From Novosphingobium kunmingense (GTDB lineage: Bacteria > Pseudomonadota > Alphaproteobacteria > Sphingomonadales > Sphingomonadaceae): a stretch of 64,000 nucleotides of DNA. The DNA lies in assembly GCF_002813245.1 (NCBI RefSeq), contig NZ_PHUF01000004.1, positions 622,001-686,000 of the forward strand, in the 5' to 3' direction. The translations under genes and the position numbers were made by a program. The number at the start of each line of letters is the position of its first letter. Position 1 is the first letter of the stretch. The notes under the pieces are model-generated. The model did not search any database and had not been told where the DNA came from. It saw only the letters and a list, made by a program, of their open reading frames with translations. This document shows, one piece after another, positions 14,390 to 25,547 of this stretch.

Positions 14390-15274
14390 ATGAAGATCGC
14401 CTTCCTCTCCTGCCCGGAAACCCTGCCCGGTTCGCCCGTGCGGCGCCCCGACGCCTTCGAGCACGACCTCTACCTCGAGGCGGTGCGCCAGGGCGTGGGT
14501 GCGCGCGGCACCGTCACCGACATCGACTGGCGCGCGCCGCTTGACGAGCTGGCCAGGTTCGATCTCGCCCTGCTCGGCACGCCCTGGGACTATACCGAGG
14601 CGAAGGACGAGTTCCTGATTCGCCTCGCCGATCTGGAAGCGGCCGGGGTCACTGTCTGCAACCCGGTCGAGGTGGTGCGCTGGAACGCCGACAAGCTCTA
14701 CCTCAGGGATCTCGAGGCGCGCGGCGCCGTGACGATCCCGACCTTGTGGCCCGACAGCGCGGGCCCCGCCGATGTTCTTGCCGCCTTCGCCCGGTTCGGG
14801 ACCGATCGGGTGGTGGTCAAGCGCCGGGTCGGTGCGGGCGCGATCGGGCAGGACAGCTTTACCCGCAACTCGCCGCCGGCGGCGGACTGGTCGATCGACC
14901 AGCCGGCGATGATCCAGCCCTTCCTGCCCGCGATCGCGAGCGAGGGGGAACTGAGCTTCATCTTCGTCGATGGCCGGTTTTGCCATGCCCTGATCAAGCG
15001 CGCCACGGCCGGCGATTACCGGATTCAGTCGCTTTACGGCGGCACGGAGGAAGCGCTCGACCCCTCTGCCGCCGATCGCCGCGCCGCCGAAGCGGTGATG
15101 GCGCTGCTGGCCTTCGCCCAGCCGCCGCTCTACGCCCGGATCGACATGGTGCGCCGCGCCGATGGCGCGCTGGCCGTGATGGAGGCGGAATTGATCGAAC
15201 CCTATCTGTATCCCGAACAGGGCCCCGACCTTGGCAAACGGCTGGCCGATGCGATGGCGCGCCGCCTCGGTTAG
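14390..15274 (+). CDS. ATP-grasp domain protein (RimK/glutathione-synthetase-like)
   Basis: A 294-aa cytoplasmic protein. Visible ATP-grasp features are the cap VVVKRRVGAGAIGQDSF and the metal-binding end ARIDMVRRADGALAVMEAELIEP, where the conserved D and E residues bind Mg-ATP. Members ligate a carboxylate to an amine or thiol, but the substrate is not evident. It starts 50 bp after gltD and may be transcribed from it. Its stop overlaps by 3 bp with the stop of the convergent uracil-DNA glycosylase gene. Confidence 0.8.
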   Translation: MKIAFLSCPETLPGSPVRRPDAFEHDLYLEAVRQGVGARGTVTDIDWRAPLDELARFDLALLGTPWDYTEAKDEFLIRLADLEAAGVTVCNPVEVVRWNADKLYLRDLEARGAVTIPTLWPDSAGPADVLAAFARFGTDRVVVKRRVGAGAIGQDSFTRNSPPAADWSIDQPAMIQPFLPAIASEGELSFIFVDGRFCHALIKRATAGDYRIQSLYGGTEEALDPSAADRRAAEAVMALLAFAQPPLYARIDMVRRADGALAVMEAELIEPYLYPEQGPDLGKRLADAMARRLG

Positions 15275-15960
15275 AGCGACCAGTCGATCGTTCCGCGCCC
15301 CTGCGAGGCCAGAAACGCGTTGGCCTTGCCGAAGTGGCCGCTGCCGAACCAGCCGGAGTGCGCCGACAACGGGCTGGGGTGCGGCGCGGTCAGGATCAGG
15401 TGGCGGCTGCCGCGGCCCAGCCCCGGCACGCTCATCGCCTTCTTGCGGGCGTGGTTGCCCCACAGCATGAACACGCAAGGCTCGTCCTTGGCGGCCACCG
15501 CGGCCACGACCGCATCGGTGATCGCTTCCCACCCCTTGCCGGCGTGGCTAGCCGGCTTGCCGTCCTCCACCGTCAGCGAACTGTTGAGGAGAAGGACGCC
15601 CTGCCGCGCCCACTTGGTCAGGTTGCCGTGATCGGGCCGGGCAAGCCCGAGGTCGGCCGCCAGCTCCTTGTAGATGTTGCTGAGGCTGGGCGGCACCTTC
15701 ACGCCGTCCTGCACCGAAAACGACAGGCCGTGCGCCTGGCCTGCGCCGTGATAGGGGTCCTGCCCGAGGATTACCACCCTGACCGCGTCGAGCGGCGTCA
15801 GGTCAAGCGCGGCAAGGCGCTCCCCGCGCGGCGGATAGACGATCTTGCCGGCGGCTTCCTCGGCGCGGACGAACCCGCCGAGGCGGCGCGCTGCGGGCGT
15901 TTCCAGCACGGGTTCGAGTACCGCGCGCCACGAATCCGGAACCGCATCGCCACTGCCCAT
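15271..15960 (-). CDS. ung: Uracil-DNA glycosylase, family 1
   Basis: A 229-aa base-excision repair enzyme that removes uracil from DNA. The water-activating loop VILGQDPYHG (D68) and the C-terminal HPSPLSAHSG loop are intact, as is the uracil-binding VLLLNSSLTVE. The frame is open for 72 more codons upstream, but that part overlaps the divergent RNase D gene and lacks family similarity. ATG at 15960 gives a normal length. Confidence 0.95.
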   Translation of the reverse strand: MGSGDAVPDSWRAVLEPVLETPAARRLGGFVRAEEAAGKIVYPPRGERLAALDLTPLDAVRVVILGQDPYHGAGQAHGLSFSVQDGVKVPPSLSNIYKELAADLGLARPDHGNLTKWARQGVLLLNSSLTVEDGKPASHAGKGWEAITDAVVAAVAAKDEPCVFMLWGNHARKKAMSVPGLGRGSRHLILTAPHPSPLSAHSGWFGSGHFGKANAFLASQGRGTIDWSL

Positions 15961-16029
15961 CGCTCCGTCGTCCTTCGCGCCTGTCGGGGCTTTCCTAGCC
16001 GCGCTTAAGGGCCTAAGCACCTTGGCCAT

Positions 16030-16650
16030 ATGGCTGTCTACCTTCATGAAGAGGATCTCCCCGCTGGCGTGCTCGCTGCCGGGCCGGTCGCCGTCGACAC
16101 CGAAACCATGGGCCTCATTACCCCGCGCGATCGGCTCTGCGTCGTGCAGATCGCCGACGGTCAGGGCGATGAACACCTGGTCCGGTTCAAGCCCGGTTCG
16201 GACTATGCCGCACCCAACCTCAAGGCCGTCCTGGCCGATCCGGCGCGGGTCAAGCTATACCACTTTGCCCGCTTCGATCTTGCTGCGATCGAGCATTACC
16301 TTGGTGTCGTGGCCGCGCCAGTGTTCTGTACCAAGATCGCCAGCAAGCTGGTCCGCACGTATACCGACCGCCATGGGTTGAAGGACCTGGTGCGCGAACT
16401 GCTCGGCAAGGAGCTGTCCAAGCAACAGCAGTCGAGCGACTGGGGCGGCGCCGAACTGAGCGAGCCGCAGCGCGAGTACGCCGCCTCCGACGTTCGCTAT
16501 CTCCACGCGATGCAGGTGATCCTGGCCGAACGGCTGGAGCGCGAGGGCCGCAGCGCCCTGGCCCAGGCCTGCTTCGATTTCCTGCCCGCGCGCGCGCGGC
16601 TCGACCTTGCCGGCTGGCCCGACAAGGATATCTTCAGCCACGAGTCATGA
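16030..16650 (+). CDS. Ribonuclease D-like 3'-5' exonuclease (short form)
   Basis: A 206-aa protein consisting of the DEDDy exonuclease domain alone. The catalytic residues are visible: D23 and E25 in AVDTETMG, D83 in HFARFDLAA, and Y150/D154 in REYAASDVRYL. The HRDC domains of full-length RNase D (about 370-380 aa) are absent, as in the short RNase D proteins common in alphaproteobacteria. It trims RNA 3' ends. It is 24 bp upstream of lptC and may be co-transcribed with it. Confidence 0.9.
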   Translation: MAVYLHEEDLPAGVLAAGPVAVDTETMGLITPRDRLCVVQIADGQGDEHLVRFKPGSDYAAPNLKAVLADPARVKLYHFARFDLAAIEHYLGVVAAPVFCTKIASKLVRTYTDRHGLKDLVRELLGKELSKQQQSSDWGGAELSEPQREYAASDVRYLHAMQVILAERLEREGRSALAQACFDFLPARARLDLAGWPDKDIFSHES

Positions 16651-16673
16651 GCAGGCGGCAATAGCGCACCACC

Positions 16674-17318
16674 ATGAGCCAGGCCGCCGACATCAACCGC
16701 GACAAGCGCCGCCTGTGGGCTGCCCCAGGCGGTTCGCACGACCGGCGCGTCCGCTTCCTGGCGAAATGGCTTCCGGGGCTGGTCGGCGTGGTCGCCGCGG
16801 CGATGATCGTGCAGCCGCTGTTTCCGCGCGGCGAGGTGAGCTTCCTGCTCGACCGCAACAAGGTGGCGATCACGCAGGACCGCGTGCGCGTGGCCGATGC
16901 GCTGTACCGCGGCATCGACAACGAAGGACGGCCCTTCACTGTGACTGCCGGCGATGCCGTCCAGCAGAGCGCGCGCGAACCGGTGGTCAGGATGGATGCG
17001 CTGGCTGCCCGCATCCGCCTGGCCGACGGCCCGGCTGAGCTGACCGCCCCGTTCGGCCAGTATGACTACGACCTCGAGCGCGTGACGGTGCCCGACCAGG
17101 TCCTGTTCACCGCCGCCGACGGCTATCGCATGGCGGCGGGCAACGTCTCGATCGACCTCAAGACCCGCCGCGTCATCGGCAGCGGCGGAGTAAGGGGTGC
17201 CATTCCGGCTGGAACTTTCAGCGCCAACCAATTAGTGGCCGATCTCGGCGCGCGCACCGTCGCGCTGGAAGGTAACGCCCGCCTGCTGATGGCACCGGGC
17301 AAGCTCAGGATGCCATGA
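16674..17318 (+). CDS. lptC: LPS export ABC transporter periplasmic protein LptC
   Basis: A 214-aa bitopic protein. The single N-terminal membrane anchor lies at about residues 25-48 (WLPGLVGVVAAAMIVQPLF). The rest has the alternating pattern of the LptC beta-jellyroll, with PFTVTAGDAVQQ and YDYDLERVTV. LptC links the LptBFG pump to LptA in the periplasmic LPS bridge. Its stop overlaps the lptA start as ATGA. Assignment rests on topology, position and short motifs, because LptC is poorly conserved. Confidence 0.85.
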   Translation: MSQAADINRDKRRLWAAPGGSHDRRVRFLAKWLPGLVGVVAAAMIVQPLFPRGEVSFLLDRNKVAITQDRVRVADALYRGIDNEGRPFTVTAGDAVQQSAREPVVRMDALAARIRLADGPAELTAPFGQYDYDLERVTVPDQVLFTAADGYRMAAGNVSIDLKTRRVIGSGGVRGAIPAGTFSANQLVADLGARTVALEGNARLLMAPGKLRMP

Positions 17319-17890
17319 TGGCCGAAACGTCGCTTCTTACGACCGCGCTGCGCTCGCTTGGTGTGGGCCTGGCCGTTGGCACGGTTGCGACGTTGTCGAT
17401 CGGGCGCACCGATGCCCAGGCGATCGCCGGGCACAACAGCAACGCCCCGGTCAGCTATGCGGCCGACCGGATCGAGCTGCAGGACCGGCAGAACCGCGTG
17501 GTCCTGTCTGGCAATGTCGCGATCACCCAGGCCGGGCTCAACCTGCGCGCGGCGCGCACTACGGTGGCCTATACCGATGCCGGGTCGCTAAGCATCCAGC
17601 GGATCGACGCGACCGGCGGCGTGCAGGTGACGCGCGGCAACGAAAGCGCGCGCGGCGATGTCGCGATCTACGATTTCAACCGCCGGATCATCACCATGGC
17701 CGGCAACGTTGCGCTGCGCCGCGGGTCCGACACGCTGAACGGCGGGCGGCTGGTGATCGACCTCGCCACCGGCGTGTCCAGCGTCGATGGCAGCGCCAGC
17801 GGCGGCTCGTCGGCCGTGGGCGCGCCCGTTGGCTCGACCAGCGGGGGTGGCCGGGTGACGGGAACCTTTTCGGTTCCCAAGCGGAACTGA
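17315..17890 (+). CDS. lptA: LPS transport periplasmic protein LptA (OstA-like)
   Basis: A 191-aa exported protein with a signal-like N-terminus. The OstA/LptA domain is shown by YAADRIELQDRQNRVVLSGNVAITQAGLNLRAARTTV and by the repeat GDVAIYDFNRRIITMAGNVALRRGSDTLNGGRLVIDL. It would bridge LPS across the periplasm. In many genomes lptB follows directly. Here the next gene is a nucleotidyltransferase, so lptB is not adjacent. Confidence 0.9.
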   Translation: MMAETSLLTTALRSLGVGLAVGTVATLSIGRTDAQAIAGHNSNAPVSYAADRIELQDRQNRVVLSGNVAITQAGLNLRAARTTVAYTDAGSLSIQRIDATGGVQVTRGNESARGDVAIYDFNRRIITMAGNVALRRGSDTLNGGRLVIDLATGVSSVDGSASGGSSAVGAPVGSTSGGGRVTGTFSVPKRN

Positions 17891-17897
17891 CCCGGAC

Positions 17898-19073
17898 TTG
17901 GCCCGGCCCGGGATCGCGGTCCGGACGCTGCTCGACCTCGCCGGGACGGCCACGACGGCTGATCTGTCGGCCCCCATCGCAGCGGACTGGCAAGCCATCG
18001 GCACGCTCGCCGCGCTGCACCGGCTTGGCCCGTGGCTGCATCATCGCCACAAAACCGAAGACGCCATCCCCGAGGAGCTGCGCCGCGACTGGGCCGTCGC
18101 CTATCGCCAGGCTGCGTTGACCGCGCTGGTCCAGCACGCCGACGCCGCCGACGCCATGGCCTTGCTCGATGCGCAAGGCTTCGAGCCGGTCGCGCTGAAG
18201 GGTGCGTTCCTTGCCCGCAACGCCTATCCCGAGGCGGCCCTCAGGCCGATGCGCGACATCGACATCCTCGTCCCGGCGGACCGCATCCTGCCCGCTTTCG
18301 AAGCCCTGCGCGCGGCCGGCCATACCCTTGTCGGCCAGAGCAAGATCGCGCTGGAAGAGGCGGCCCGCCTCGACAAGCACATGCCGCCGCTGCGGATGCC
18401 GCGCGGCACGATGCTGGAACTGCATGCCCGCCTGATGGAACGCAACGGACGGCTCGAATACGCCACGCCCGAGGGGGACGAGCATGCCCTGCGGGGCCGC
18501 GCCATCGTGAAGGACGGCCTGCGCTATCCCGCCCCGGCAGATCTCCTGGCCCATCTCGTCGTACACGCCGTCTATGGCCATCGTTTCGATTGCGGGCCGC
18601 TACTCCTCACCGACGTGCGGTTCCTCGCCGCCAGCCAGTCGATCGACTGGGACCTGTTCTGGCAGCGCGCCGAGGCGGAAAGCTGGGCGGATGGCGCTGC
18701 GCTCGTGCTCGCGCTGGTGCGGCACTATCACGGCGCGGCCGGCTTGCCCCGCCATGCCGCCGAACCCGCGGCGCCGGATGATGCGATGCTGGACCTTGCC
18801 CGCAGTCTGCTGCTGCAGGACTTCACCACCAAGATAAACGCGCGCTTCCTCGCTACGCTCGCCACGGGCGGCTTCGGAAAGGTGCACGATCTTGCCGCAG
18901 GGCGGGTCCGCGTGGCGGACGATGAAGGCACCCGGATCGATCGCGCACAGGACGGCGGCCGCCTTGCCTGGACCATCGGCAAGCTCCGCAGCCTCGCCGC
19001 CTCTCTCGCCGACCCGGCGCAGCGTCGGCAAGCGCGCGATCTCGCCCGGTTCCGCCGCTGGCTGCAGGGTTGA
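17898..19073 (+). CDS. Nucleotidyltransferase family protein (NTP_transf_5-like)
   Basis: A 391-aa protein that starts with TTG 8 bp after lptA. The nucleotidyltransferase core is KGAFLARNAYPEAALRPMRDIDILVP, in which D120 and D122 form the metal-binding D-x-D. This matches the 'uncharacterised nucleotidyltransferase' (PF14907-like) proteins found near polysaccharide genes. The target of nucleotidyl transfer is unknown. It is followed 10 bp later by a glycosyltransferase, which suggests a role in surface glycan production. The TTG start is my inference from spacing. Confidence 0.72.
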   Translation: MARPGIAVRTLLDLAGTATTADLSAPIAADWQAIGTLAALHRLGPWLHHRHKTEDAIPEELRRDWAVAYRQAALTALVQHADAADAMALLDAQGFEPVALKGAFLARNAYPEAALRPMRDIDILVPADRILPAFEALRAAGHTLVGQSKIALEEAARLDKHMPPLRMPRGTMLELHARLMERNGRLEYATPEGDEHALRGRAIVKDGLRYPAPADLLAHLVVHAVYGHRFDCGPLLLTDVRFLAASQSIDWDLFWQRAEAESWADGAALVLALVRHYHGAAGLPRHAAEPAAPDDAMLDLARSLLLQDFTTKINARFLATLATGGFGKVHDLAAGRVRVADDEGTRIDRAQDGGRLAWTIGKLRSLAASLADPAQRRQARDLARFRRWLQG

Positions 19074-19083
19074 TCGCTGCACC

Positions 19084-20313
19084 GTGCCGGGGTCCCGCAT
19101 CCTGATCATCGGGCTGAACTACGCGCCCGAACCGGTCGGCATCGGTCCCTACACGCAAGGCCTGGCCGAGGCGCTCGTACAAGGCGGCCATACGGTGTCG
19201 GTGATCTGCGGCCAGCCGTATTACCCGCAGTGGCGGCGCCAGGCCGGGTTTGCCTCGGGCTATCGCACGACCTGCGAGGAAGGTGTCAGCGTCACGCGCT
19301 GCCCGCACTACATTCCGGCCGACCCCACCGGCCTCAAGCGCATTGTCCACCTTGCCAGCTTCGCGCTCTCTTCGCTGCCGGCGGCCCTGCGCATGGCGCT
19401 ACGCCGCGACCGGCCCGACACGGTGATTGCCGTGGCCCCGGCCTTGCTCGCCGTCCTGACCGCGTGGATCGCGGCGCGGCTGGCCGGCGCCAGGCTGTGG
19501 GTTCACGTCCAGGATTTCGAGGCCGAGGCGGCGGTCGCCACCGGGCTGCTGCGCGAAGGCGGCCTCGCTGCAAGACTGGCGCTGGCGCTCGAGCGGTTCA
19601 TCCTGCGCCGGGCCGACCGGGTCTCGACGATCAGCCCGCAGATGGTCGCGCGGCTGGCGGCCAAGGGCGTCGATCCGGCGCGCGCGCTCGAACTGCGCAA
19701 CTGGGCCGACGACCGCTTCGTCCCCGATGCGGCCGGCGCTGCTGCCCTGCGCCGCCAATGGGGGCTCGAGGAGCACATGGTGGCGCTCTATTCGGGCAAC
19801 ATCGCGCGCAAGCAGGGAATCGAGGTGCTGGTCGATGCCGCACGCCTGCTCGAACGCCGGACAGACATCGCCTTTGTCATCTGCGGCGAAGGGCCGAACC
19901 GCGCGGCGCTGGAGCGCCGCGCCGCAGGGCTGCCGAACGTGCAGCTGCGCGATCTTCAACCGGCAGAACGGATGGGTGCCACGCTCGCCATGGCCGACCT
20001 GCACCTGCTGCCGCAGATCGCCGGAGCGGCCGATCTCGTGCTCCCCTCGAAGCTGACCAACATGCTCGCCTCGGGCCGGACCATCGTCGCGACGACCGAG
20101 CCGGGGACCGGGCTTTACACCGAAGTCGAGGGTTGCGGCGTGCTGACCCCGCCCGAGAACGCCGAAGCCCTGGCGGCGGCGATCGCCGCGCTTGCCGACG
20201 ATCCAGCGCGGCGTGCCGTGCTGGGTGCAGCGGCGGCCGCGCGGGCAAGCGACCGGTGGAGCAAGGCCGCGATCATCGCGCGCTGGGCGGCAGCGCTCGA
20301 TACGGCGGACTGA
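19084..20313 (+). CDS. WcaI-type glycosyltransferase (GT4)
   Basis: A 409-aa GT-B glycosyltransferase. The N-terminus ILIIGLNYAPEPVGIGPYTQGLAEALVQGGHTVSVICG is typical of the colanic-acid WcaI family, and the C-terminal donor domain shows YSGNIARKQGIEVLVDAA and LVLPSKLTNMLASGRTIVAT. I chose GTG at 19084, 10 bp after the previous stop. The acceptor sugar cannot be predicted. It is last in the lptC-lptA-nucleotidyltransferase-GT run and converges with a small minus-strand gene 3 bp away. Confidence 0.87.
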   Translation: MPGSRILIIGLNYAPEPVGIGPYTQGLAEALVQGGHTVSVICGQPYYPQWRRQAGFASGYRTTCEEGVSVTRCPHYIPADPTGLKRIVHLASFALSSLPAALRMALRRDRPDTVIAVAPALLAVLTAWIAARLAGARLWVHVQDFEAEAAVATGLLREGGLAARLALALERFILRRADRVSTISPQMVARLAAKGVDPARALELRNWADDRFVPDAAGAAALRRQWGLEEHMVALYSGNIARKQGIEVLVDAARLLERRTDIAFVICGEGPNRAALERRAAGLPNVQLRDLQPAERMGATLAMADLHLLPQIAGAADLVLPSKLTNMLASGRTIVATTEPGTGLYTEVEGCGVLTPPENAEALAAAIAALADDPARRAVLGAAAAARASDRWSKAAIIARWAAALDTAD

Positions 20314-20316
20314 GTC

Positions 20317-20508
20317 CTATTCGGAGGGTGCCTCGTCGATCGCCTTGAGTGCGTCGGCCACGGCGGCCATGTCCGATGCGCTCGCTTGCGGCGCCGCCGT
20401 CTCTTCGGCGGCCGGCACCGAACAGTAGGCCAGCAACAGTATGCTGCCAGCCCACCACAGCGCGCGCCAGCGGCTGCGGAACACCGAAAAGATCGACGGG
20501 CCGAACAT
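20317..20508 (-). CDS. Small single-span membrane protein, unknown function
   Basis: A 63-aa protein. FRSRWRALWWAGSILLLAYCSVP forms one hydrophobic span, followed by an acidic tail ending in VADALKAIDEAPSE. It starts 23 bp downstream of mutS on the same strand and converges with the glycosyltransferase. The composition and clean boundaries look like a real gene, and I believe similar small proteins occur in sphingomonads. Function unknown. Confidence 0.6.
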   Translation of the reverse strand: MFGPSIFSVFRSRWRALWWAGSILLLAYCSVPAAEETAAPQASASDMAAVADALKAIDEAPSE

Positions 20509-20531
20509 GGCCCCGTTCTACTCCGCAGCCC

Positions 20532-23147
20532 TTAAGAAAGGCTCTGCGCCTCGCGCTTGAGCTCGTAGAGGAGGTCTATCGCCTCGCGCGGGGTGAGCGC
20601 ATCGATGTCCAGCGCGAAAAGCCGTTCACGAAGCGCATCGACCACTTCCTCCTGGTGTTCCATCGCCGCGGCGAACAGCGGCAGGTCGCCAAGTCCCGCA
20701 GCCAGCCCGCCGCTTTCCGCGCGGGTTTTTTCCAGCCGGTCGAGCACGGCCCGCGCTCGCGCGACGACCGGTGCCGGAACACCGGCCAGCTTGGCAACGG
20801 CGAGGCCATAGGACCGGTCGGCCGGTCCGTCGGCCACCTCGTGCAGCAGGACCAGTTCGCCCTTCCATTCGCGCGCGCGGACGTGGTGGAGCGACAATGC
20901 CTCGCAGCTTTGCGCCAGCCGGGTCAGTTCGTGATAATGCGTCGCGAACAGGCAGCGGCACCGGTTGGAGCCATGGACTGCCTCGACCACCGCCCAGGCC
21001 AGCGCCAGTCCATCGTAGGTCGAGGTGCCGCGCCCGACCTCGTCAAGGATGACGAAGCTGCGCTCGCTTGCCTGGGCCAGGATCGCCGCGGTTTCGACCA
21101 TCTCGACCATGAAGGTCGAGCGCCCCCGCGCCAGGTTGTCCGAGGCGCCGACCCGGCTGAACAGCCGGTCGACCAGCCCGACCGTGGCGCGCGCGGCGGG
21201 CACGAAGCCGCCGGCCTGGGCTAGGAGGACGATCAGCGCATTCTGCCGCAGGAAGGTCGATTTGCCGCCCATGTTCGGCCCGCCGACCAGCCACAGCCGG
21301 TCCTGCGGGATGAGGTGGCAATCGTTGGCGACGAAACGGTCGCCCCCGCCCCTGCCGCCGGCCGCAAGGGCCGCCTCGACCACCGGATGGCGGCCGCCTT
21401 CGATGTCGAGCACCGCCTCGTCGACAATGGCCGGGCGGCACCAGCCGCCCTCGGCCGCGCGTTCGGCCTGCCCGGCGGCAACGTCGATCCTGGCCAGGGC
21501 CTGGGCGGTAGCAGCGATCGCGTGTCGCGCCGCCACGGCCCGGGCGACGAGGTCCTCGAAGTGAGACTCCTCGGCGGCCAGGGCATGGCCTCCGGCCTCG
21601 GCGATGCGGCTGGCTTCCTCGTGCAGCGCCAAGGCGTTGAAACGCACCGCGCCTGCCATCGTCTGGCGATGGGTAAAACCACTGTCCGGCGCCATCAGTG
21701 CGTCCGCGCGGCCGGCCGGGACCTCGATGAAATAGCCCAGCACGCCGTTGTGCCGCACCTTGAGCGCGGCAATTCCGGTCTGGTCGCGGTATTTCGCCTC
21801 GAGCGCGGCGATCGCCCGGCGGGCATCGCCCGATATGCGGCGCAGCTCGTCGAGCGCGGCATCGTAGCCTTCGGCGATATAGCCGCCCTGTCCGCGTTCG
21901 GTCGGCGGGCTCGGCACCAGCGCACGGGCGTAGAGATCGGTCAGCGCTCCGTGTCCGGTAAGATAGGGGAGCAGCGCCTCGAGCAGGTCCGGGCGGTCCG
22001 CTGTCTTGGCCAGGTGATCATGGATCCGCCGCGCCTCGGACAGCCCGTCGCGCAATTGGCCAAGATCGCGCGGACTGCCCCGCCCGGCGACGATCCGGCC
22101 CAGCGCCCGTCCAAGGTCGGGCAGACCGCGCAACACGGCGCGCAGATCGCCGCGCAGCAGGGCATCGTCGTGGAGCCAGGCGACCAGTGCCAGCCGTTCT
22201 TCGATCCCCTTGCGGTCGGTCAACGGCGCGGACAGGTCGTCGGCCAGTTGCCGCGCTCCGGCGCCGGTAACGCAGCGGTCGACCGCCTCGACCAGGCTGC
22301 CGCGCCGGGTGCCCCCGCTCGCCACCAGGATCTCGAGGCTGGCCCGCGTCGCCTCGTCCATCGCGAGGTGCGCTTCCCTGGCCCGCGCCACGGGGGGCAG
22401 CAGCAGCGGCAACTTGCCGCGCCCGACGTGGTGGAGATAGGCGACCAGTCCGCCCGCCGCGGCCAGCATGGCGCGGGTGAACAAGCCGAAGCCATCCAGC
22501 GTCCCGACGCCGTGGATCTCTTTCAACCCAGCCTCGCCCTTGTCGCTGGCAAAGTCGCGCGCCGGGCGCGCAATGGCGTCGAGTGGTGCGTCGGTCCAGT
22601 CCTCGGGCGCGACGACTTCGCTGGCGCCAAGCCGAGCGAGCGCGGCCCCGACGCGGTCGGCAGAACATTCCTCCAGTTCCATCCGGCCGGTCGAAATGTC
22701 GCAGGCGGCGATGCCGATCTGACCCCGCACGGCGCAGAGCGCGACCAGCAGGTTGGCGCGGCGCGGTTCGAGCAGGGCCTCCTCGGTCAGCGTGCCAGCG
22801 GTGACGAAGCGGACGATGTCGCGCGCCACCAGGGCTTTCGATCCGCCGCGCGTCTTCGCCTGCTCCGGGCTTTCGATCTGTTCGGCGATGGCCACCCGGC
22901 ACCCGGCCTTGATCAGCCGCGCCAGATAGCCTTCTGCCGAATGGACCGGGACCCCGCACATCGGGATCGGCACGCCCAAATGTTCGCCCCGGCTGGTCAG
23001 CGCGATGTCGAGGATCTGTGCCGCCTGCTTGGCATCGTCGAAGAACAGTTCGAAGAAATCGCCCATGCGGTAGAACAGCATGCAATCCCCCGCTTCGGCC
23101 TTGAGCGCGAGGTACTGGGTCATCATCGGCGTTGCGGGCGTTGACAT
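20532..23147 (-). CDS. mutS: DNA mismatch repair protein MutS
   Basis: An 871-aa protein of normal length. The N-terminal mismatch-binding domain shows MLFYRMGDFFELF, where the Phe-x-Glu wedge intercalates at the mismatch (usual F-x-E signature in YRMGDFYELF). The ATPase domain has Walker A GPNMGGKSTFLRQ, Walker B VILDEVGRGTSTYDG and ATHYHEL. It recognises mismatches and recruits MutL. It is divergent from the malic enzyme gene across 112 bp. Confidence 0.97.
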   Translation of the reverse strand: MSTPATPMMTQYLALKAEAGDCMLFYRMGDFFELFFDDAKQAAQILDIALTSRGEHLGVPIPMCGVPVHSAEGYLARLIKAGCRVAIAEQIESPEQAKTRGGSKALVARDIVRFVTAGTLTEEALLEPRRANLLVALCAVRGQIGIAACDISTGRMELEECSADRVGAALARLGASEVVAPEDWTDAPLDAIARPARDFASDKGEAGLKEIHGVGTLDGFGLFTRAMLAAAGGLVAYLHHVGRGKLPLLLPPVARAREAHLAMDEATRASLEILVASGGTRRGSLVEAVDRCVTGAGARQLADDLSAPLTDRKGIEERLALVAWLHDDALLRGDLRAVLRGLPDLGRALGRIVAGRGSPRDLGQLRDGLSEARRIHDHLAKTADRPDLLEALLPYLTGHGALTDLYARALVPSPPTERGQGGYIAEGYDAALDELRRISGDARRAIAALEAKYRDQTGIAALKVRHNGVLGYFIEVPAGRADALMAPDSGFTHRQTMAGAVRFNALALHEEASRIAEAGGHALAAEESHFEDLVARAVAARHAIAATAQALARIDVAAGQAERAAEGGWCRPAIVDEAVLDIEGGRHPVVEAALAAGGRGGGDRFVANDCHLIPQDRLWLVGGPNMGGKSTFLRQNALIVLLAQAGGFVPAARATVGLVDRLFSRVGASDNLARGRSTFMVEMVETAAILAQASERSFVILDEVGRGTSTYDGLALAWAVVEAVHGSNRCRCLFATHYHELTRLAQSCEALSLHHVRAREWKGELVLLHEVADGPADRSYGLAVAKLAGVPAPVVARARAVLDRLEKTRAESGGLAAGLGDLPLFAAAMEHQEEVVDALRERLFALDIDALTPREAIDLLYELKREAQSLS

Positions 23148-23259
23148 GCGGTGCTGCCGTAACGGCAGTGAGCCCGATTCGGGAGAGGAACGGCGCAGCT
23201 TTCCCCTATCGCGTGGCGCAATGCTGCGTTAGGGGCGGGCCGACAAGGGGAGTTACCGC

Positions 23260-25542
<2,283 letters not shown>

Positions 25543-25547
25543 GCGCC

